From contig JARDYH010000005.1 in assembly GCA_029215795.1 (NCBI GenBank), forward strand, positions 11,812,001-11,876,000: a stretch of DNA of 64,000 nucleotides, in the 5' to 3' direction. Under the pieces are notes generated by a model. The model was not told where the DNA came from. It saw nothing but the letters and a program-made list of their open reading frames with translations, and searched no databases. How positions within the stretch are numbered: position 1 is the stretch's first letter; each line of letters begins with the position of its first letter. Below, in pieces: positions 44,184 through 56,900 of the stretch. This stretch comes from Anniella stebbinsi. Lineage: Eukaryota > Chordata > Lepidosauria > Squamata > Anniellidae. The translations under genes and the position numbers were made by a program.

Positions 44184-44503
44184 TAGGCTGACCATATGAA
44201 AAGGAGGACAGGGCTCATGTAACTTTAACAGTTGTAGAGAAAAGGGAATTTCAGCCAGTGTTATTTGTATGCAATTAGTTCCTGGTGAAATTCCCTCTTC
44301 ATCACAACAGTTAAAGTTGCAGGGGCCCTGCCTTCTTTTGTATATGGTCACTCTAGTATAGTGCCTGCAACTTTAACTGTTGTGATGAAGAGGGAATTTC
44401 ACCAGGAACTAATTGCATACAAATAGCAAAGGCTGAAATTCCCTTTTTTCTACAACTGTTAAAGTTGCATGAGCCCTGTCCTCCTTTTCATATGGTCAGC
44501 CTA
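44184..44503. mobile_element. Palindromic hAT-like MITE, copy 7
   Basis: AAAAGGAGGACAGGG end type. GGTTAGAT precedes it (44176-44183) and recurs at 44507-44514, with three extra bases AAC between the right end and the duplication. Confidence 0.88.
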
Positions 44504-44514
44504 AACGGTTAGAT

Positions 44515-45900
44515 TGACTTTTGAGAGAACCAGTACATAGCACTGTGGCTATGAGAGGCACGCATGCTCTAAGAAACACTTTGTTCAAGTGTAACTTCTA
44601 ATATGAACACAGTAAGTACTCCCCCTCACTGGCAAGAGAGGGATGATACTATCCTACCTAAGAAGGCTATTGCAGCGAATACTGAGACAATACATATGAA
44701 GTGCTTTGATCACTTCACACATGCTAAACTTGATTATGTTTGCAGGGTTATGACCATTTTGAGGTTACAACGATCTCTTCAATTCAAACTGCATACTGTT
44801 ACACCAGCTTAGGCTGGACCACTTAAATATATATTTTCCTCATTATATACCATCATAAACTAGGGCTGAATGATTCATTTCACAGAATGACTGATGAAGA
44901 GTTTGTATGTAACCTGAAAATGTGAATATGGGCATAATATGAGCGATACAAAATCAGCATAATAAACCCACATATTTCATCCACATAAAAACAAACAACT
45001 AAATCCACTTTTCTCTCTCTTATTCTCTGGAGCCAATGAGACAATAACATTCTGCTCCGATTCCTAATTCTTTAGACTCTCTCTCTAGTCTTTGACCACT
45101 GGTACTGCAGTGCCTTGTATTTTTCAATTCCACAGTGATTCCAAAATCTCTTTCCTTAGGGGCCGCAAACACTAGGCTCCAACACTGGGTATATAATAGG
45201 ATTATTTCATTTCAGCGTGCGTTTCTTCTCACGTCAGTGGTGCGTCTCCTCTGCTGCTTTACTGCCCGATCACCTAGTCTGGAGAGGCACCATCTCTTCC
45301 CGAAGGCCTTCCCAAGTCTGCTTTGGATTTCATTCTCTTGAGTCATATATATGTACCATCATGTGAAAAGTCACGGGCCCCTTTTCTGAAAAGAGGCAAT
45401 GGTTTCAGGGAAGGAAAATGGGGGCCTCTGTAAAGGAAGGGGTTCTGGTCAGGATCCATTATAGGGTAACACACTAGAAAACAGGCCTCTTCCAGGAGAC
45501 CAGAGAAAGTGTGTGTATGTATTCGGGGGAAGAGAAGAGGTTTCCCAGAACACACAGGCTGACTTCAGATCCTGACGAACCAGGTAGATGGAACAAACTC
45601 TGTAGTTGTTCTGTAGAAACCATTGGCAAGCTATAGCTCTCCCCACCCCCTCCCACCCCTGGATCCCGCCACTGTTCCCTATCCAAACCTCCCTGTTTGG
45701 CAACCATGACTGAGCTAAAGCCATACTCCCGGAGTAAGGCCCAGGTTAATCCCCCCCCCTCCCCATGCACTGAGGAGTCCACCAGGCAACTCCCCCCTCC
45801 CTTGGCTCAAGCTGGTTGCAGGTAAGTAGGCTGGTTGGTCTGGGGCGGGTGGGAAGAGGTCCTGTGCCTTGAAGCCCGAATGGAAAGAGGCTGTCACATC
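44515..45900. other. No gene seen
   Basis: Non-coding. The minus-strand open frames at 45343-45918 show no family signal. Confidence 0.5.
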
Positions 45901-46315
45901 TCTTCGGCGCCCACCCATCCTCCATCTCTGGTCATCCCGCCGCGCTCCGCCTCTGCCTGCCTGTCAGGTCCCATCCATCTCGGGACACAACCCATTCACC
46001 TTCCTTGCCCTGTCTTGTCTCTCTCTCTCTCTCACCAGCCACCCCCCACTCATGGTCTTCAGCCCCATCCATCATCACCCTCCCAGCCAGCTAACCACCC
46101 CACCCCACCCCACCCCACCCCAGCAAGCCACTCCACTCCACCCTGGATATACTCCTCTGGTCTTCCTCCTCCTCCTTCCGCCCACCTGCAGTCTCCCTGT
46201 AGGGTAGACTGAGGAATCCAATTAGAAGAGCTCATCCTAGTCCAGCCATCGCTATGCTGGGTAAAGAGAGGTTGGGAAGAAACGCGGAGGGGGGGCAGGC
46301 GCCTTCTTTCCTTAC

Positions 46316-46780
46316 CTCTGTGGATGCCCCCGCCAGGGCTGTGATGACTTGCGCCAGTCCCCGGTCTCGGATTTCCTCCTACCTTCCAAGTACCCCCCAC
46401 CCCACCCCGCTCCAGTGGCGGTGGCAGCAGCAGCAGCAGCAGCAGGCGCCAGGGAGGTGAGGAGCAACCCTGATGCTGATGCTGACCGAAATAGCAGCAG
46501 CAGTGAGCAGGGGAGGGACCATTGGCCGTAGCCAAGGCGACGGGAATTGCTACCCTCCTTCTCCTCCGGCCCGACAAAAAGTGATGCCAACTGGGGCGAA
46601 GGACGGGCGGGCTGGCCAATGGCAGAGCGCAGCAGCGGATAATCCGCAAGGTTGCGTGGAACATCCTCTCTCCCCACCACCCGGGTCCGCTCCCCGCAAG
46701 CCTTCCCCGCCGCTGCCACGCGGCCTTTCACCTCTAGGGGCCGCTGGCGTGCAGAAAGGCGAGCGGCTTTCCGTTTGCAA
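46316..46780 (-). promoter_or_regulatory. CpG-rich segment, possible promoter and 5' exon
   Basis: About 500 bases unusually rich in CG dinucleotides compared with the flanks, with GGCG boxes and a short GCA/GCT run near 46430. On the minus strand a strong donor, CACAGAG/GTAAGG, lies at 46316-46311. This is what an unmethylated promoter with a first, perhaps non-coding, exon looks like. It points toward the MAGI-family exons 11 kb downstream. No start codon with recognisable coding sequence was found, so the link is inferred. It could instead serve a plus-strand or non-coding transcript. Confidence 0.4.
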
Positions 46781-46799
46781 CGCTTTATTAGCTGATTAT

Positions 46800-47380
46800 A
46801 TTCTTAGCATGAATTAATTTTCTATTTTTAAAATCGTGTTGTAGTGGGGCCTTTCTTTCTTTTTTCCTTAAAACAGGCATTGAACGGAAACAGAGCGTTT
46901 GCATGTTTACTCAGAAGTAAGCACCACGGATTTCCCAGGTATGTGTGCGTATCGGGTCATGGCACGGGAAACCATGTTTGGTTTTATTTCTTTTGAACAT
47001 TTTTTTAAAATCGTTTTTTAATTGGGTTCGTTTCGGTTTGTATATTTGTATCCTTTTTTTCCCCAGAGGAAGTAGCGGTATTTGTCCATTTCAGCAACAG
47101 CCAAGAGCTTTGTGACACCTCAAAGGCTAACAGGTTTATTCTGGTATAAGCTTCATTTACTACATTTTTAACCACCCGGCAGTTCACAAAAGTTAAAATC
47201 AAATAAATAACATGAGAAAATATAAAACCTTTAAAAATTTTAAACAGAGTAAAACCAGAATAAAAACCAGAATAAAAGCCACCAGTAGTGTAAAGATTTT
47301 AAAACAGGACACATTTAAAAACAAAAAGAAAAATGCCAGAAAATATTTGTTAATCTTGAAGGGTTTTTCTTCTTGAGACT
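46800..47380. other. Repeat fragments only
   Basis: GCATGTTTACTCAGAAGTAA (36.5 kb repeat), GGTATAAGCTTCATTTA (28.4 kb repeat) and a LINE-like tail at 47170-47330. No exon seen. Confidence 0.5.
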
Positions 47381-47384
47381 GTTA

Positions 47385-47705
47385 ATCCGCTGTATCTCCT
47401 TTCGGTTTTGTCACAGATTGAGATCTGCACACTCCATGAATAGTTTCCTTTTCTGCTTTTCTGCTACATAACCTCTAAGTGGCACTGTAGTATAGTGGGA
47501 TAGTGCAAATGCACAAGTGGAAAGGTGTTTTCTTTCGCTTTCACAAATTCCACATTTTCCCTGCTCTAAAAAATAAATCTCTTTTAAAGTACTCTCTAAA
47601 ACAGAAGTGAAACTGGAGGGTCACAACATTGTCTAAAGAATCTGTAAGCAACCATGAGTAAGTAATGATGATAAGCACACAAGAAAACGCCTCACGTAGA
47701 AAATG
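47385..47705 (+). mobile_element. CTAGTGG-motif repeat family, copy 3
   Basis: Shares with 55055-55358 the order TGTTAATCCRCTGTAT, TTTCTGCTACATAA, TTTCTTTCGCTTTCACA, AGGGTCA and AAGAATCTGTRAGCAACC. About 320 bases long. Confidence 0.75.
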
Positions 47706-48049
47706 TTGAAGGTGCCATGAGTCTCTTAGTTATTAATATCAGGTTGACTTTTGTATTTACTTTTTATTTTTATCACATTGGTTTTATATTGTTGTGAATT
47801 TAGATCTTTGTATTTTCCCCCAGACTATTGTTTCGTTTTAGAATAATTGGACACCTAAAATAATTGTATGATGCCCACTTCTGGATCCTATGGAAGTAGT
47901 CTTGATGGGACATGGGGGTTTCAAAAGAATTATTACAAATTTGCTCTCCCTCAATTCCCATGTCCATCTGCAAGTGTGACATACCATATCCAGCAAAAGC
48001 TACCTGCCACAGATTATCCATCTGTGCCTTTTTGGCATGCTAGCAGTAA

Positions 48050-48250
48050 CCTTTCTCTTACAGCTACCTTAGGAGAGGCATTTCAACTGTTTAGAATGGG
48101 GGAGAAATTACGCAAAAGCTGGGAAACCATCAAACATTTAACAGTGAAGGGGGAAAGTGTGTAGCCATTTGGAAAACCCTGGTGGGCAGGTTGGCCACCT
48201 ACATGGGCTGGGTTTGACCCACTGGCCTGAGGTTCTGCATCCCTGCTCTT
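48050..48250 (+). repeat. 350-bp dispersed repeat, copy 3 (right half)
   Basis: CTTAGGAGAGGCATTTCAAC, GCAAAAGCTGGGAAACCATC, GGTTTGACCCACTGGCCTGA and CATCCCTGCT match the right half of the other copies. Confidence 0.65.
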
Positions 48251-48440
48251 TGAGATGGGAAAGTTGGGGATTAGGACTGGGGAGACCATCACCACTGAGC
48301 CGTGAGGTTCAGTGGGTGATCTTGGGCCTGGCACAATTTTTTAGCTTAACCTACCTTGCAGGCTGAGAGTGAGAGACAGCAAGGTATGTTGCCTTACGCT
48401 CCTTGGAGGAAAGGCCAGGTATCAATGTAATAAATAACAT
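48250..48440 (+). repeat. Sauria SINE, partial
   Basis: TTCAGTGGGTGATCTTGGGC, TTAACCTACCTTGCAGG, CTCCTTGGAGGAAAGGC and CAATGTAATAAATAAC are the body and tail of the SINE. The tRNA-like head is missing or unrecognisable. Confidence 0.55.
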
Positions 48441-48499
48441 TGCTTATAAATCAACTCCACTAGAATTCAATCCAGGTTTACTCAATCCCAAGTACGTGT

Positions 48500-49372
48500 T
48501 TAGATTTTGAATGCAAGAAACGCTTTCAAACAGAGGCAATGCAAGGAATTGGGCACTTTTCCAGAAACACATTAGTGATCAGAGGCTATACACAACTCTC
48601 CATCAAAATATTTCAGGATGTGCCTTTTATGAGAGGAAGGTCTGTTCCTCCCCCCAATTTTGGGGATCCCCACCACCACAGCTCACCCCATTCAGCTGGG
48701 TCCCCTGACTCTGTATAGCATTTTCAATGATCTGGACTGGAGGGGGGCTGCCACACTAAGGAAGGGGCAGGGAAATCCACTTCAGACAGCACTGTTGATC
48801 TAGCATAAATCTGGATCCAATCCAATTACAATACATTCTGACTACAATATTGCGAATGGATAACAATAAACCATGCAGCCAAAGGACTCATGCACCAAAT
48901 CCCCAGCTCCCTGGCACGCAAATGGCTTAAAAGGGACATAATCTTCCCATGTATTTTAGCGACCGCTCTTATCGCAGTTAAAACAAAGTATCTTTGAACT
49001 GGACTGTGCCATGAAAATGCCCTCTTTGCTGATGTGGCGTGGGAGAAGTTTCTCTAAACTGAATCCCATCCATTAAAGCGGATAACCCTGTGTGTGTGCT
49101 TTCCCATCACATTCTCCCCCTGCCCCTGAACACAAAAAAAGATGGGAGCTGAAAATAACCTTGGTGACTTTCTTATTCATCCAGCTGCATCTGAAAGAGA
49201 CACCTTGTCCTTTTACATTCTAGAATCCCTTGAATTAAGGAATCTCTGATAAGACTGGACTGGACTACTAAAGTATAAATTTACAATTGTGACATTTCTC
49301 CCATAAACCTTTGCTCCTTTTTATTATTATTACAGGCAATAACTGGTGTTGAACATTTTAATCTGTTTAAAT
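48500..49372. other. No gene seen
   Basis: Non-coding on both strands; nothing recognised. Confidence 0.55.
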
Positions 49373-49536
49373 GGGGCTATCCATAAAGTATGTCCTGTCT
49401 GTCAAGGTGAAAGACGAAGTAACAAAGTTATGGCAAAGAAGGATTGGCCATTTGTTAAAATGAGACAAATTGTGATGGAGGCAGGAGAGATCTTTTAAAG
49501 GCCTTCCCAAGAGCGACATACTTTATGGATGGTCCC
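49373..49536. mobile_element. Short foldback element, CCATAAAGTATGTC ends
   Basis: Starts GGGGCTATCCATAAAGTATG and ends GACATACTTTATGGATGGTC, about 22-bp imperfect inverted ends and 164 bases total. Resembles a mariner-like non-autonomous element; no coding capacity. Confidence 0.65.
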
Positions 49537-49984
49537 TAACGGATAGATCAATCAACTACAGTTTAGTTGATTAATCAGCAGGGGCCTAATTTTAATTAAT
49601 GAGTATGCTTGCTTGGTTTTTGTTTGCAATATATTTTTCTGTAAAAGGGAACAAAATAGAAAAAAAAATAAAGATGGATTTTCCTTCTATAACTGTAAGT
49701 GGTAGTTTTTTTTAAGGTGCAATCCTATGCATGCTCAAACAGAAAAAAAGTCCTACAACTCCCAGCAGCCTTCCAGCCATCCATGCTGGTTGGGGCATGC
49801 TGGGAATTGTGGGACCTTTTTCTGTCTAAACAGGCATAGGTAGTCAAAACTTTTCTTTTCTCCCAGGCATTTTAACAGCTCAAGTTGAGGTTTTGATTGA
49901 CATCGTGGCCAGGCTTAACAGTTAAAATGTTTTAAAGTGTTTTAATGACAGCTGTTTTATGTTTATGGTTTTAAATTTTATATA

Positions 49985-50060
49985 TTGTCTTTTTAATGCT
50001 AAGTCTTTTTAATTTTTGTAAACCGCCCAGAGAGCTTTGGCTATGGGGCGGTATATAAGT

Positions 50061-50111
<51 letters not shown>

Positions 50112-50113
50112 GG
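49985..50113 (+). repeat. LINE-like 3' tail with (AAT)n microsatellite
   Basis: AACCGCCCAGAGAGCTTTGG and CTATGGGGCGGTATATAAGT followed by about 16 AAT units (50063-50111). Confidence 0.55.
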
Positions 50114-50510
50114 ATTGTGCCCTTAAACATCCTTCGGAATTCCCCAAAGGCATCTGTATTGCAGGTTTGATCATATGGAAAGTTATTGGTATATCATCAC
50201 TTACGGGCCCAATCTTATGCTGAAGATACACTGGCCAAGGAGCTATAGGATATGGCAGAAACCCTGCTACACCAGTGCAATGCCAGATACATCAGTTCCA
50301 CAAAAGATGTGGCAGCATAAGTGCTCAGAGCTGCTGGCAAAACATGCTGCCGGTGCAACTTCTACATTGGTGAAAATGCAGCAGCACGGTAGGGTGTGTG
50401 TTCTCCCTCGCCACCCCCAGAGTATCTGCTGTATAGGATTGCTCAGTTGTTGATTAAAAAGCAGATGATCATCCAACAAACTGCACAGTCTTAGGAAGGT
50501 CTACTTAGAA

Positions 50511-50754
50511 ATCATAGAATCATAGAATAGTAGAGTTGGAAGGGGCCTATAAGGCCATCGAGTACAACCCCCTTCTCAATGCAGGAATCTACCCTAAAGC
50601 ATCCCTGACAGATGGTTGTCCAGCTGCCTCTTGAAGGCCTCTAATGTGGGAGAGCCCACCACCTCCCTAGGTCATTGGTTCCATTGTCGTATTGGTCTAA
50701 CAGTCAGGAAGTTTTTCCTGATGTCCAGCCGAAATCTGGCTTCCTGTAACTTGT
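50511..50754 (-). mobile_element. CR1 LINE 3' end, second copy
   Basis: Same sequence as 10312-10560, beginning with the ATCATAGAAT repeats. It stops abruptly where the palindromic element at 50757 begins. The continuation seen in the other copy (GAGCCCATTATTCCG) is not found on the far side. Confidence 0.75.
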
Positions 50755-50756
50755 GC

Positions 50757-51076
50757 TAGGCTGACCATCTGAAAAGGAGGACAGGGCTCATGTAACTTTA
50801 ACAGTTGTAGAGAAAAGGGAATTTCAGCCAGTGTCATTTGTATGCAATTAGTTCCTGGTAAAATTCCCTCTTCATCACAACAGTTAAAGTTGCAGGGGCC
50901 CTGCCTTCTTTTGTATATGGTCACTCTAGTATAGCGCCTGCAACTTTAACTGTTGCGATGAAGAGGGAATTTCACCAGGAACTAATTGCATACAAATGAC
51001 ACTGGCTGAAATTCCCTTTTCTCTACAACTGTTAAAGTTACATGAGCCCTGTCCTCCTTTTCATATGGTCAGCCTA
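50757..51076. mobile_element. Palindromic hAT-like MITE, copy 8
   Basis: AAAAGGAGGACAGGG end type. No target duplication: the left flank ends ACTTGTGC and the right flank begins GTATTAGG. It abuts the CR1 tail at 50511-50754, which is cut off here. Confidence 0.88.
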
Positions 51077-52660
51077 GTATTAGGTACTTCCGGGATCGCC
51101 GTCCCTCCCTCCCTGTACACCCCTATGGTGTAGAAAGGGCCAAAGACGGCTTTGTTCAAGAAAGCCTTTGGCCTGAAAGAGGGTCAGTTGGGTTGGGTGC
51201 TGTTTTTAGTCTGTAATTGTTACATTTTAATTATATTTGAATGTATTGTTTTAACCAATTTCAATTCAGCTGCCATTTTGGGGTAGAAAGGCAAAGTACA
51301 AATCAAATAAATAAATGATAGTTTAATGATTGATTTATTATTCCGTATCCTCTCCCTCTCCTCCATTTTTAAATGCACTAACATATTGAAGACAAATACT
51401 TTATCAATGTAAGCAGTTTCACAGGAATACTTAGCAATTATTCAGTGCTTTTTAAGTATCCCACATTTATTAAATATTTTTATTAAAACATTTATATTCT
51501 ACCCTATATCACTGGGATCTCAGGGCATCACATGCATCACAACATACGCAAACTTTTTGTAAGCCTTAACAGCCATCTTGTAAGGTAGTTCAGTTTTATC
51601 CTTTGCCCGTATTGCAGACAGAGAGCTGTGTCTGGATGTGATTGGTTTATTGTGCATGGAGCACATACATAGTCGCAGGGTTAAGAGACTCAAAGCAACT
51701 GATCTGTAGCAACTGCACTACTTACTCCAGGTCTTCTTTGATATAGAATTGAATGGAAATGCCACCCAATCTGTCAGCCTGGGACAGGTCTCTTTGTATG
51801 CTGCCCTCTGGATTTGCACGGCACACTGCAGAAATGGACTGGGGAAACTTGTTTGTATCTGAACTCACTCAAAACAGCAATTTCTGTCACTAGGACAGAG
51901 CTGAGGAAACTCTGCCCCTTCAGGTGATGTTGGGCTCCAATTCTGATCATCCCCAGCAAGCACAGCCAATAGGCAGGGAGAATGGGAGTTGGAGTTTAGC
52001 AACATCCAGAAGGCCAAGGATCCCCTGATATCAGTATTTGTATTCCCCCCATGTGAACTCTGTTCTTTGAGCGTGGAGCTCTGGTGGTCTTGTCAGAATG
52101 TTGTGCCTTCAGTCCCCCAGCAGGAGGCAGCAAAACTCTGCACCCTGGACCTGAGATTATAACCAAGAGTGTGCAACTTTGCAGTGAAAAAGAGCAATTG
52201 CTTAGTATACTTGCAAGGAGTAATTGCTTAGTGTATGGCTCCACAGAAGATATAGAGAAGAGTCCAGGTGTGACCATATTGCTTGTAGCCAGCATACCAC
52301 ATTTTGTGTAGGATTGATCACACTGTCATTTCTTTTAAGTTGTGTATATAAGACTGTTTCTGCTACTAACAATCAGTGAAATCCCCAAAGAGTAAAATCA
52401 CGACAATGAACATCCTTTGAAATCCCAAGTCAAAGAGCCAAAATTTGTGGTGGGACAGACACGGAGTCAAATATCAGAAGCGGGCCTCTTTCATTTCATT
52501 TCATTTCATGTAATTCCTTTAATTTAATTTATTTTACAGTCAGTCATTCTGGTCAACACAGTAACAGATTCCCAGGCACAAAGAAATATAATTACACAAG
52601 AAATGCCAACCTGGGGCCGGCTGGACTCCATTCTTGAACTAAATCAGCCTCCCTCCTCTC
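51077..52660. other. No gene seen
   Basis: Holds a degraded SINE-like stretch near 51480-51640, a foldback unit at 51905-52018 and a TTTCA/TTTAAT-rich stretch at 52490-52535. Confidence 0.5.
52528..52533 (-). terminator. Possible poly(A) signal after the canonical I-mfa exon
   Basis: AATAAA on the minus strand about 1.2 kb past the stop at 53698, in an A/T-rich stretch. Position is the only support. Confidence 0.2.
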
Positions 52661-52664
52661 CTCC

Positions 52665-52775
52665 TGGTGCCCTCCGGATGCGTTTGACTACAACTCCCAC
52701 CATTCCCAGCCACGGCTAGGGATGATGGGAGTTGTAGTGAAACACATCCGGAGGGCACCAGGCGGGGGGCAGGGG
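52665..52775. repeat. Foldback repeat, TGCCCTCCGGATGCG type
   Basis: GGTGCCCTCCGGATGCGTTT at the left and ACACATCCGGAGGGCACCAG at the right are a near-perfect inverted pair. ACTACAACTCCCACC and GGGAGTTGTAGTG lie inside. Confidence 0.75.
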
Positions 52776-53224
52776 AAGACTGGTCTAAATCAAAAACATG
52801 CACCATCACATTAGAGAAAAGGAGATTGCTTGGCTCTGAGGCATCACAGCCACGGTATCCTCAGCTTTAGTCCATCCGGTGACATCATCACAGCATCATT
52901 GTAAAGAGTTTTTCATCACAGTTTTAAAACAGAGAGAGGGAGGGAGAGAGATCCCATCTGTAGCCTTATCCTATAGTGACATTTGTCAAAAGTGGCATAG
53001 CACACACCCTTCTGTAACATCACAGTAGGGTTGCAGGGTTGGGGGTGGAGGTTTGATGTGACAGGACACTTTAGGATGTGAGTGGAATTTAACCCGCCTG
53101 CAGTGTGAATGTAGCTTAGCCTTTTCGGTGACATCACAAAGTCTGGGTGTGACATCACACAGCTGAAATAATAGTACTCGTTTCAACTAATAAAAGCAAC
53201 AACACTAAGCTCTTTGTGCATCAC

Positions 53225-53553
53225 ATGCAGGGATACATTTTCTGGCCCAAATTCAGTTTTAGAGAAGCTCTCGGGGGGGGGGGGCTGCATTCCGATGGTG
53301 GGCGGGAGCCCAGGCAAAAGGGGAGGGGCCAAACATACCACCCTCTTTTAACTTAAACATTCTTCCTGCAAGTAACTAGGCCTTAGGAGGGTCATTTCAA
53401 AAGCCAGGAAATCACCAAACAATTGGTGGTCAGGAGAAAGGTGGTGGTGCCAAGGGAAGGGGTTTAGCAATCTGGGAAGCCCAGGAAACCCAAATTGGGA
53501 CCCCAGGCAGGCGGAATTCGAACCCTGGGCCTGTGGTTTCCCACTCCTGACAT
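53225..53553 (+). repeat. 350-bp dispersed repeat, copy 4
   Basis: AGTAACTAGGCCTTAGGAGG, AATTGGTGGTCAGGAGAAAG and GGCCTGTGGTTTCCCACTCC in the family order. It ends about 145 bases from the stop of the canonical I-mfa exon. Confidence 0.7.
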
Positions 53554-53697
53554 AGGGCCATGGTAAGAGAGGCTCAGAATAGTCCACCATTATGCTTTGT
53601 AGTCAGGGAGCGGGTTCTTAAAGGGACCTAGACACACACCTCAGTGCGACCTGGAACCGTGGAGGACAGATGGGGGATTGGAACCCAGTTCCTGAAT

Positions 53698-53966
53698 TCA
53701 GGCCGGGAAGCAGATAGAACAACACTCCAGGCAGATCTCCAGACAGTCAGAGGAGCCGCAGCAATCCTGCAGCATCCCGCAACCTAAGCCACAGGGGCAA
53801 TTCCGCCCACCTGCTTCCCCACAGCAGCTCTCGGCCAGGGTCTCCCCTCCTTCCCCACTGCAGCAAGTCTCCAGGCAGCCCCCACAGCCCCCACAGTCCA
53901 GGGCAAGGGAGCAGAGGGACACAAACTCACAGAAGAGGCAGGCGAGGGCGCAGTGAGCGCAACGGT
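53698..53966 (-). CDS. Last exon with canonical I-mfa domain (MDFI/MDFIC type)
   Basis: The acceptor TCCTGTTCCAG is phase 1; stop TGA at 53700-53698. It encodes 89 residues with about 24 cysteines: DRCAHCALACLFCEF at the start, a middle of spaced Cys pairs, and SSDCLEICLECCSICFP near the C-terminus. Both ends match the conserved I-mfa domain of MDFI and MDFIC almost residue for residue, and the length is normal. The domain is complete and intact. Known roles are binding of MyoD-family factors and membrane insertion of the lipidated C-terminal helix. Confidence 0.88.
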
Positions 53967-56900
53967 CTGGAACAGGAGAGAGAAAGAAAAGGATTAGGGA
54001 CAGAGGATCCTGGAATCTCACCACCCAATTTCCTGCACTAATCCTGCCTGCCACTCACCCCCCCTCCCACACACACACACCCTGGTGCTCTTTGTCAATT
54101 CTAACTCAGAAAGTTCTGTAGACTGAAGAACTCATGATATGCCCAAACCGTTCCTGGACTGTGCCACTTTGGACTGTGGGGTGAGAGGGGGGATTATATA
54201 GAGTTAAAAAGGTTCTTCTATTAATATTTTAAAATTTATTATTATATATAATACAATCTCATGTCAGTTTTTATACGTATTTCCAAATTCCAGTCTTTTA
54301 TGTTATTATTCTAACACACTGATGGTGATTTGTATTGCCTTAAAACTTTACATAGCGTTTCCTCTTTATAATATTCCAACTAAATTATAAGATTGCACCT
54401 TGTCTTGCAATTTCCAGAGCATACCAAAAATAGATCATTTTTCAACACAACTTTTTGTTCCCATGTCTACCCAGTCTAACTTTAATAATAAGCACAGGTA
54501 GCTGTTTTGGATATAAGAGGGGAAAAAAACAAAATTCTTATTCGTGTAATATGTTTCTTAGGCTCACCAAAAGTTCACAAAAACATGTGCAGGCTTTTGA
54601 GATCCCTTCATCAGACAAGATGTTACAAAAAACAGGTAGTGGGTGAGGTGGAATAGGGAAGGGCAAATGCCCTGGACTTGATGATGAAGTCACTGTGACC
54701 CTATTTGCATGTAATGATAACCCATGGCTTAATTAACCCATGGCTTGTTGAATTATGGGTTGTCATTACATCCAAATCTGGGATTATGGTTAACTGTGGG
54801 TTGTTAACCACAAACAACCCACAAAGAGAGCCCATGTTGGGTTGTGAAATGTGGGTTGTTCAAACCATGTCATTACGTCTGAACCCAGCATCGTGAGTTG
54901 TGTGGGGGTTGTTTCATCAGGCTATAGAGGTGGCTCTTTTGTGTCACAAGGCTCCCAGGATACGGGCTGGGAGCCAGCAAGGGGGGCAGAACAAAACAAC
55001 TCATTAATTGTAAAAATAACCCACAATGAATGTTTCTATATGAGGCTGCTAATTGACTGTTAACCCACTGTATCAACTTTTGCTTTTGTTGCAGTATTAA
55101 GATCCCTTCCTACTTTTCCACTACATAAACTCTAGGTTGCACTGTGGTATAGCAGAATAGCGCAAATACACAAGAGGAAATTGTGCTTTCTTTCGCTTTC
55201 ACAGCACTGCATTTTTCCTACTTTAAAAAAACCTCATTGAAAGTGCTGGTTAGATACAGAAGCAAAACTAGAGGGTCATGATGCCATCTAAAGAATCTGT
55301 GAGCAACCATGAGTAGGGAATGACGAATGCATTTTAAATGTCTTGTGTAGAAAAGCCTGATGTGCTTGATTGTCTGGTGGCCAATTTGTGAGTTACCTCA
55401 ATAAGCCATGGGCTAATGAAGCAGTGGTTTGCTGTTATTTGTGAACATGGTCATTGTCATGTCTGCTTGTTCAGAATCCCAGGATGAAGTAGGGGAGGAG
55501 GGGTCTGCAGACATTCAAATTAGGCTCTAGCAGGTCATGTGATGTTTCCAGGCTGGACCTGGAGCTGCCAGTAGGGTTTCTAGGAGCAAGAAAGGAGATC
55601 CAACATTATTGATTGATTGATTTGATTTGTACCCTCCCTTTCTACCAAGAAAAATGGCACTCAAGGCAGCTATTTCTCCCCTTCATTGTGTCTTCACCAT
55701 CAAGTTAGATTTGTGTCTTCACCATCAAGTTAGATTCCTGCCATATTTGACCCCCACTTCTTTTTTAAAAATATCTTGCCTAATGAAGAACTCTAGAGAT
55801 CTCAAAAGTAAGGACACATTTTGTGATCTTTTGGTTGGCCTAATAGATGTATTATAAATGTGAGTTTTGGAATAATTCTACCTGTTCCCAGGTCCTCATA
55901 ATCCATTCTCATATTAACATGCTTTTTGCTTCCATTTACAACTCTAGCGGCCACTAGCAAGTTAATCATCATTGCCCAATCTTCTTGTGGTACCTTATTC
56001 TTCCCATATCCAAAAAGAACCATCAATGGATCAAACTTCAAATAATATCCTGCCATTTCATTGATATTTTCAAGCGCCCTTTCCCTAAAGATCTTAATAC
56101 TTGGACAATAGCCAAGGATATGTAACATATCTGCTCTCGCACATCTGTACTTGGATCTCTTCGAGGCGTGAGATGCTATCTAAAAATGAGTTTCATTCTC
56201 TTTTAGATTTGAAGCATAGGTTTTCTAAGGGAACTTTCTCCCAGCTCATGGCGTAAGCTTCTAATGCAGTCTTCCCTTTTTACTGTGCAAAGAGCCTTTA
56301 TGCGAAACATGCAATTCCCCCACCTGCAGTCTGAAGCCAGGGACAATATTACCATATTTATCAGCTGTTTGTCTCTTGAGCTGAACCAACAACAGGGAAG
56401 CATTCTAATAATGAAAAGACAAGTGCCAAAGTCACAACCATGTCTGTTTATTGTCTGCTTTGCTCATCCAATGTTACAGAGATCACTCTCCTTCTTGGGC
56501 TGCCTGCAATAGGCAATTAAAAAAAGAATACAATTGAAAACCATCCTTTTCCATTGTAATCTTTTTATTTGTATATGGAGCTGTGAATATAATTATTCAG
56601 ATAAAGTCCATGGCTTATTGTGCTGAATATCCGACAGCTTTTAAGGAAGAAAGATTTTAAACTGGTGTGTTTTATCTTGTAGGCAGTCCCCAAAGAAGGA
56701 GAATTGTTTCCCCAAAATTGGGCTGGCAGAGCACACAACGAATAGGTACTGTGTTGTCGAATCATCACTTGTTTTGCGTTTCGTTTCTGCCTCAAAAGCC
56801 TCCCGCGTACAAGCGGGCACCTTGCTCGCTTAACCGGCAAAAAGCTGATGAGTTTCTGCAAGGAGCTTGGTATGATCTAGCAACCCAGTTCTTGGAAAAC

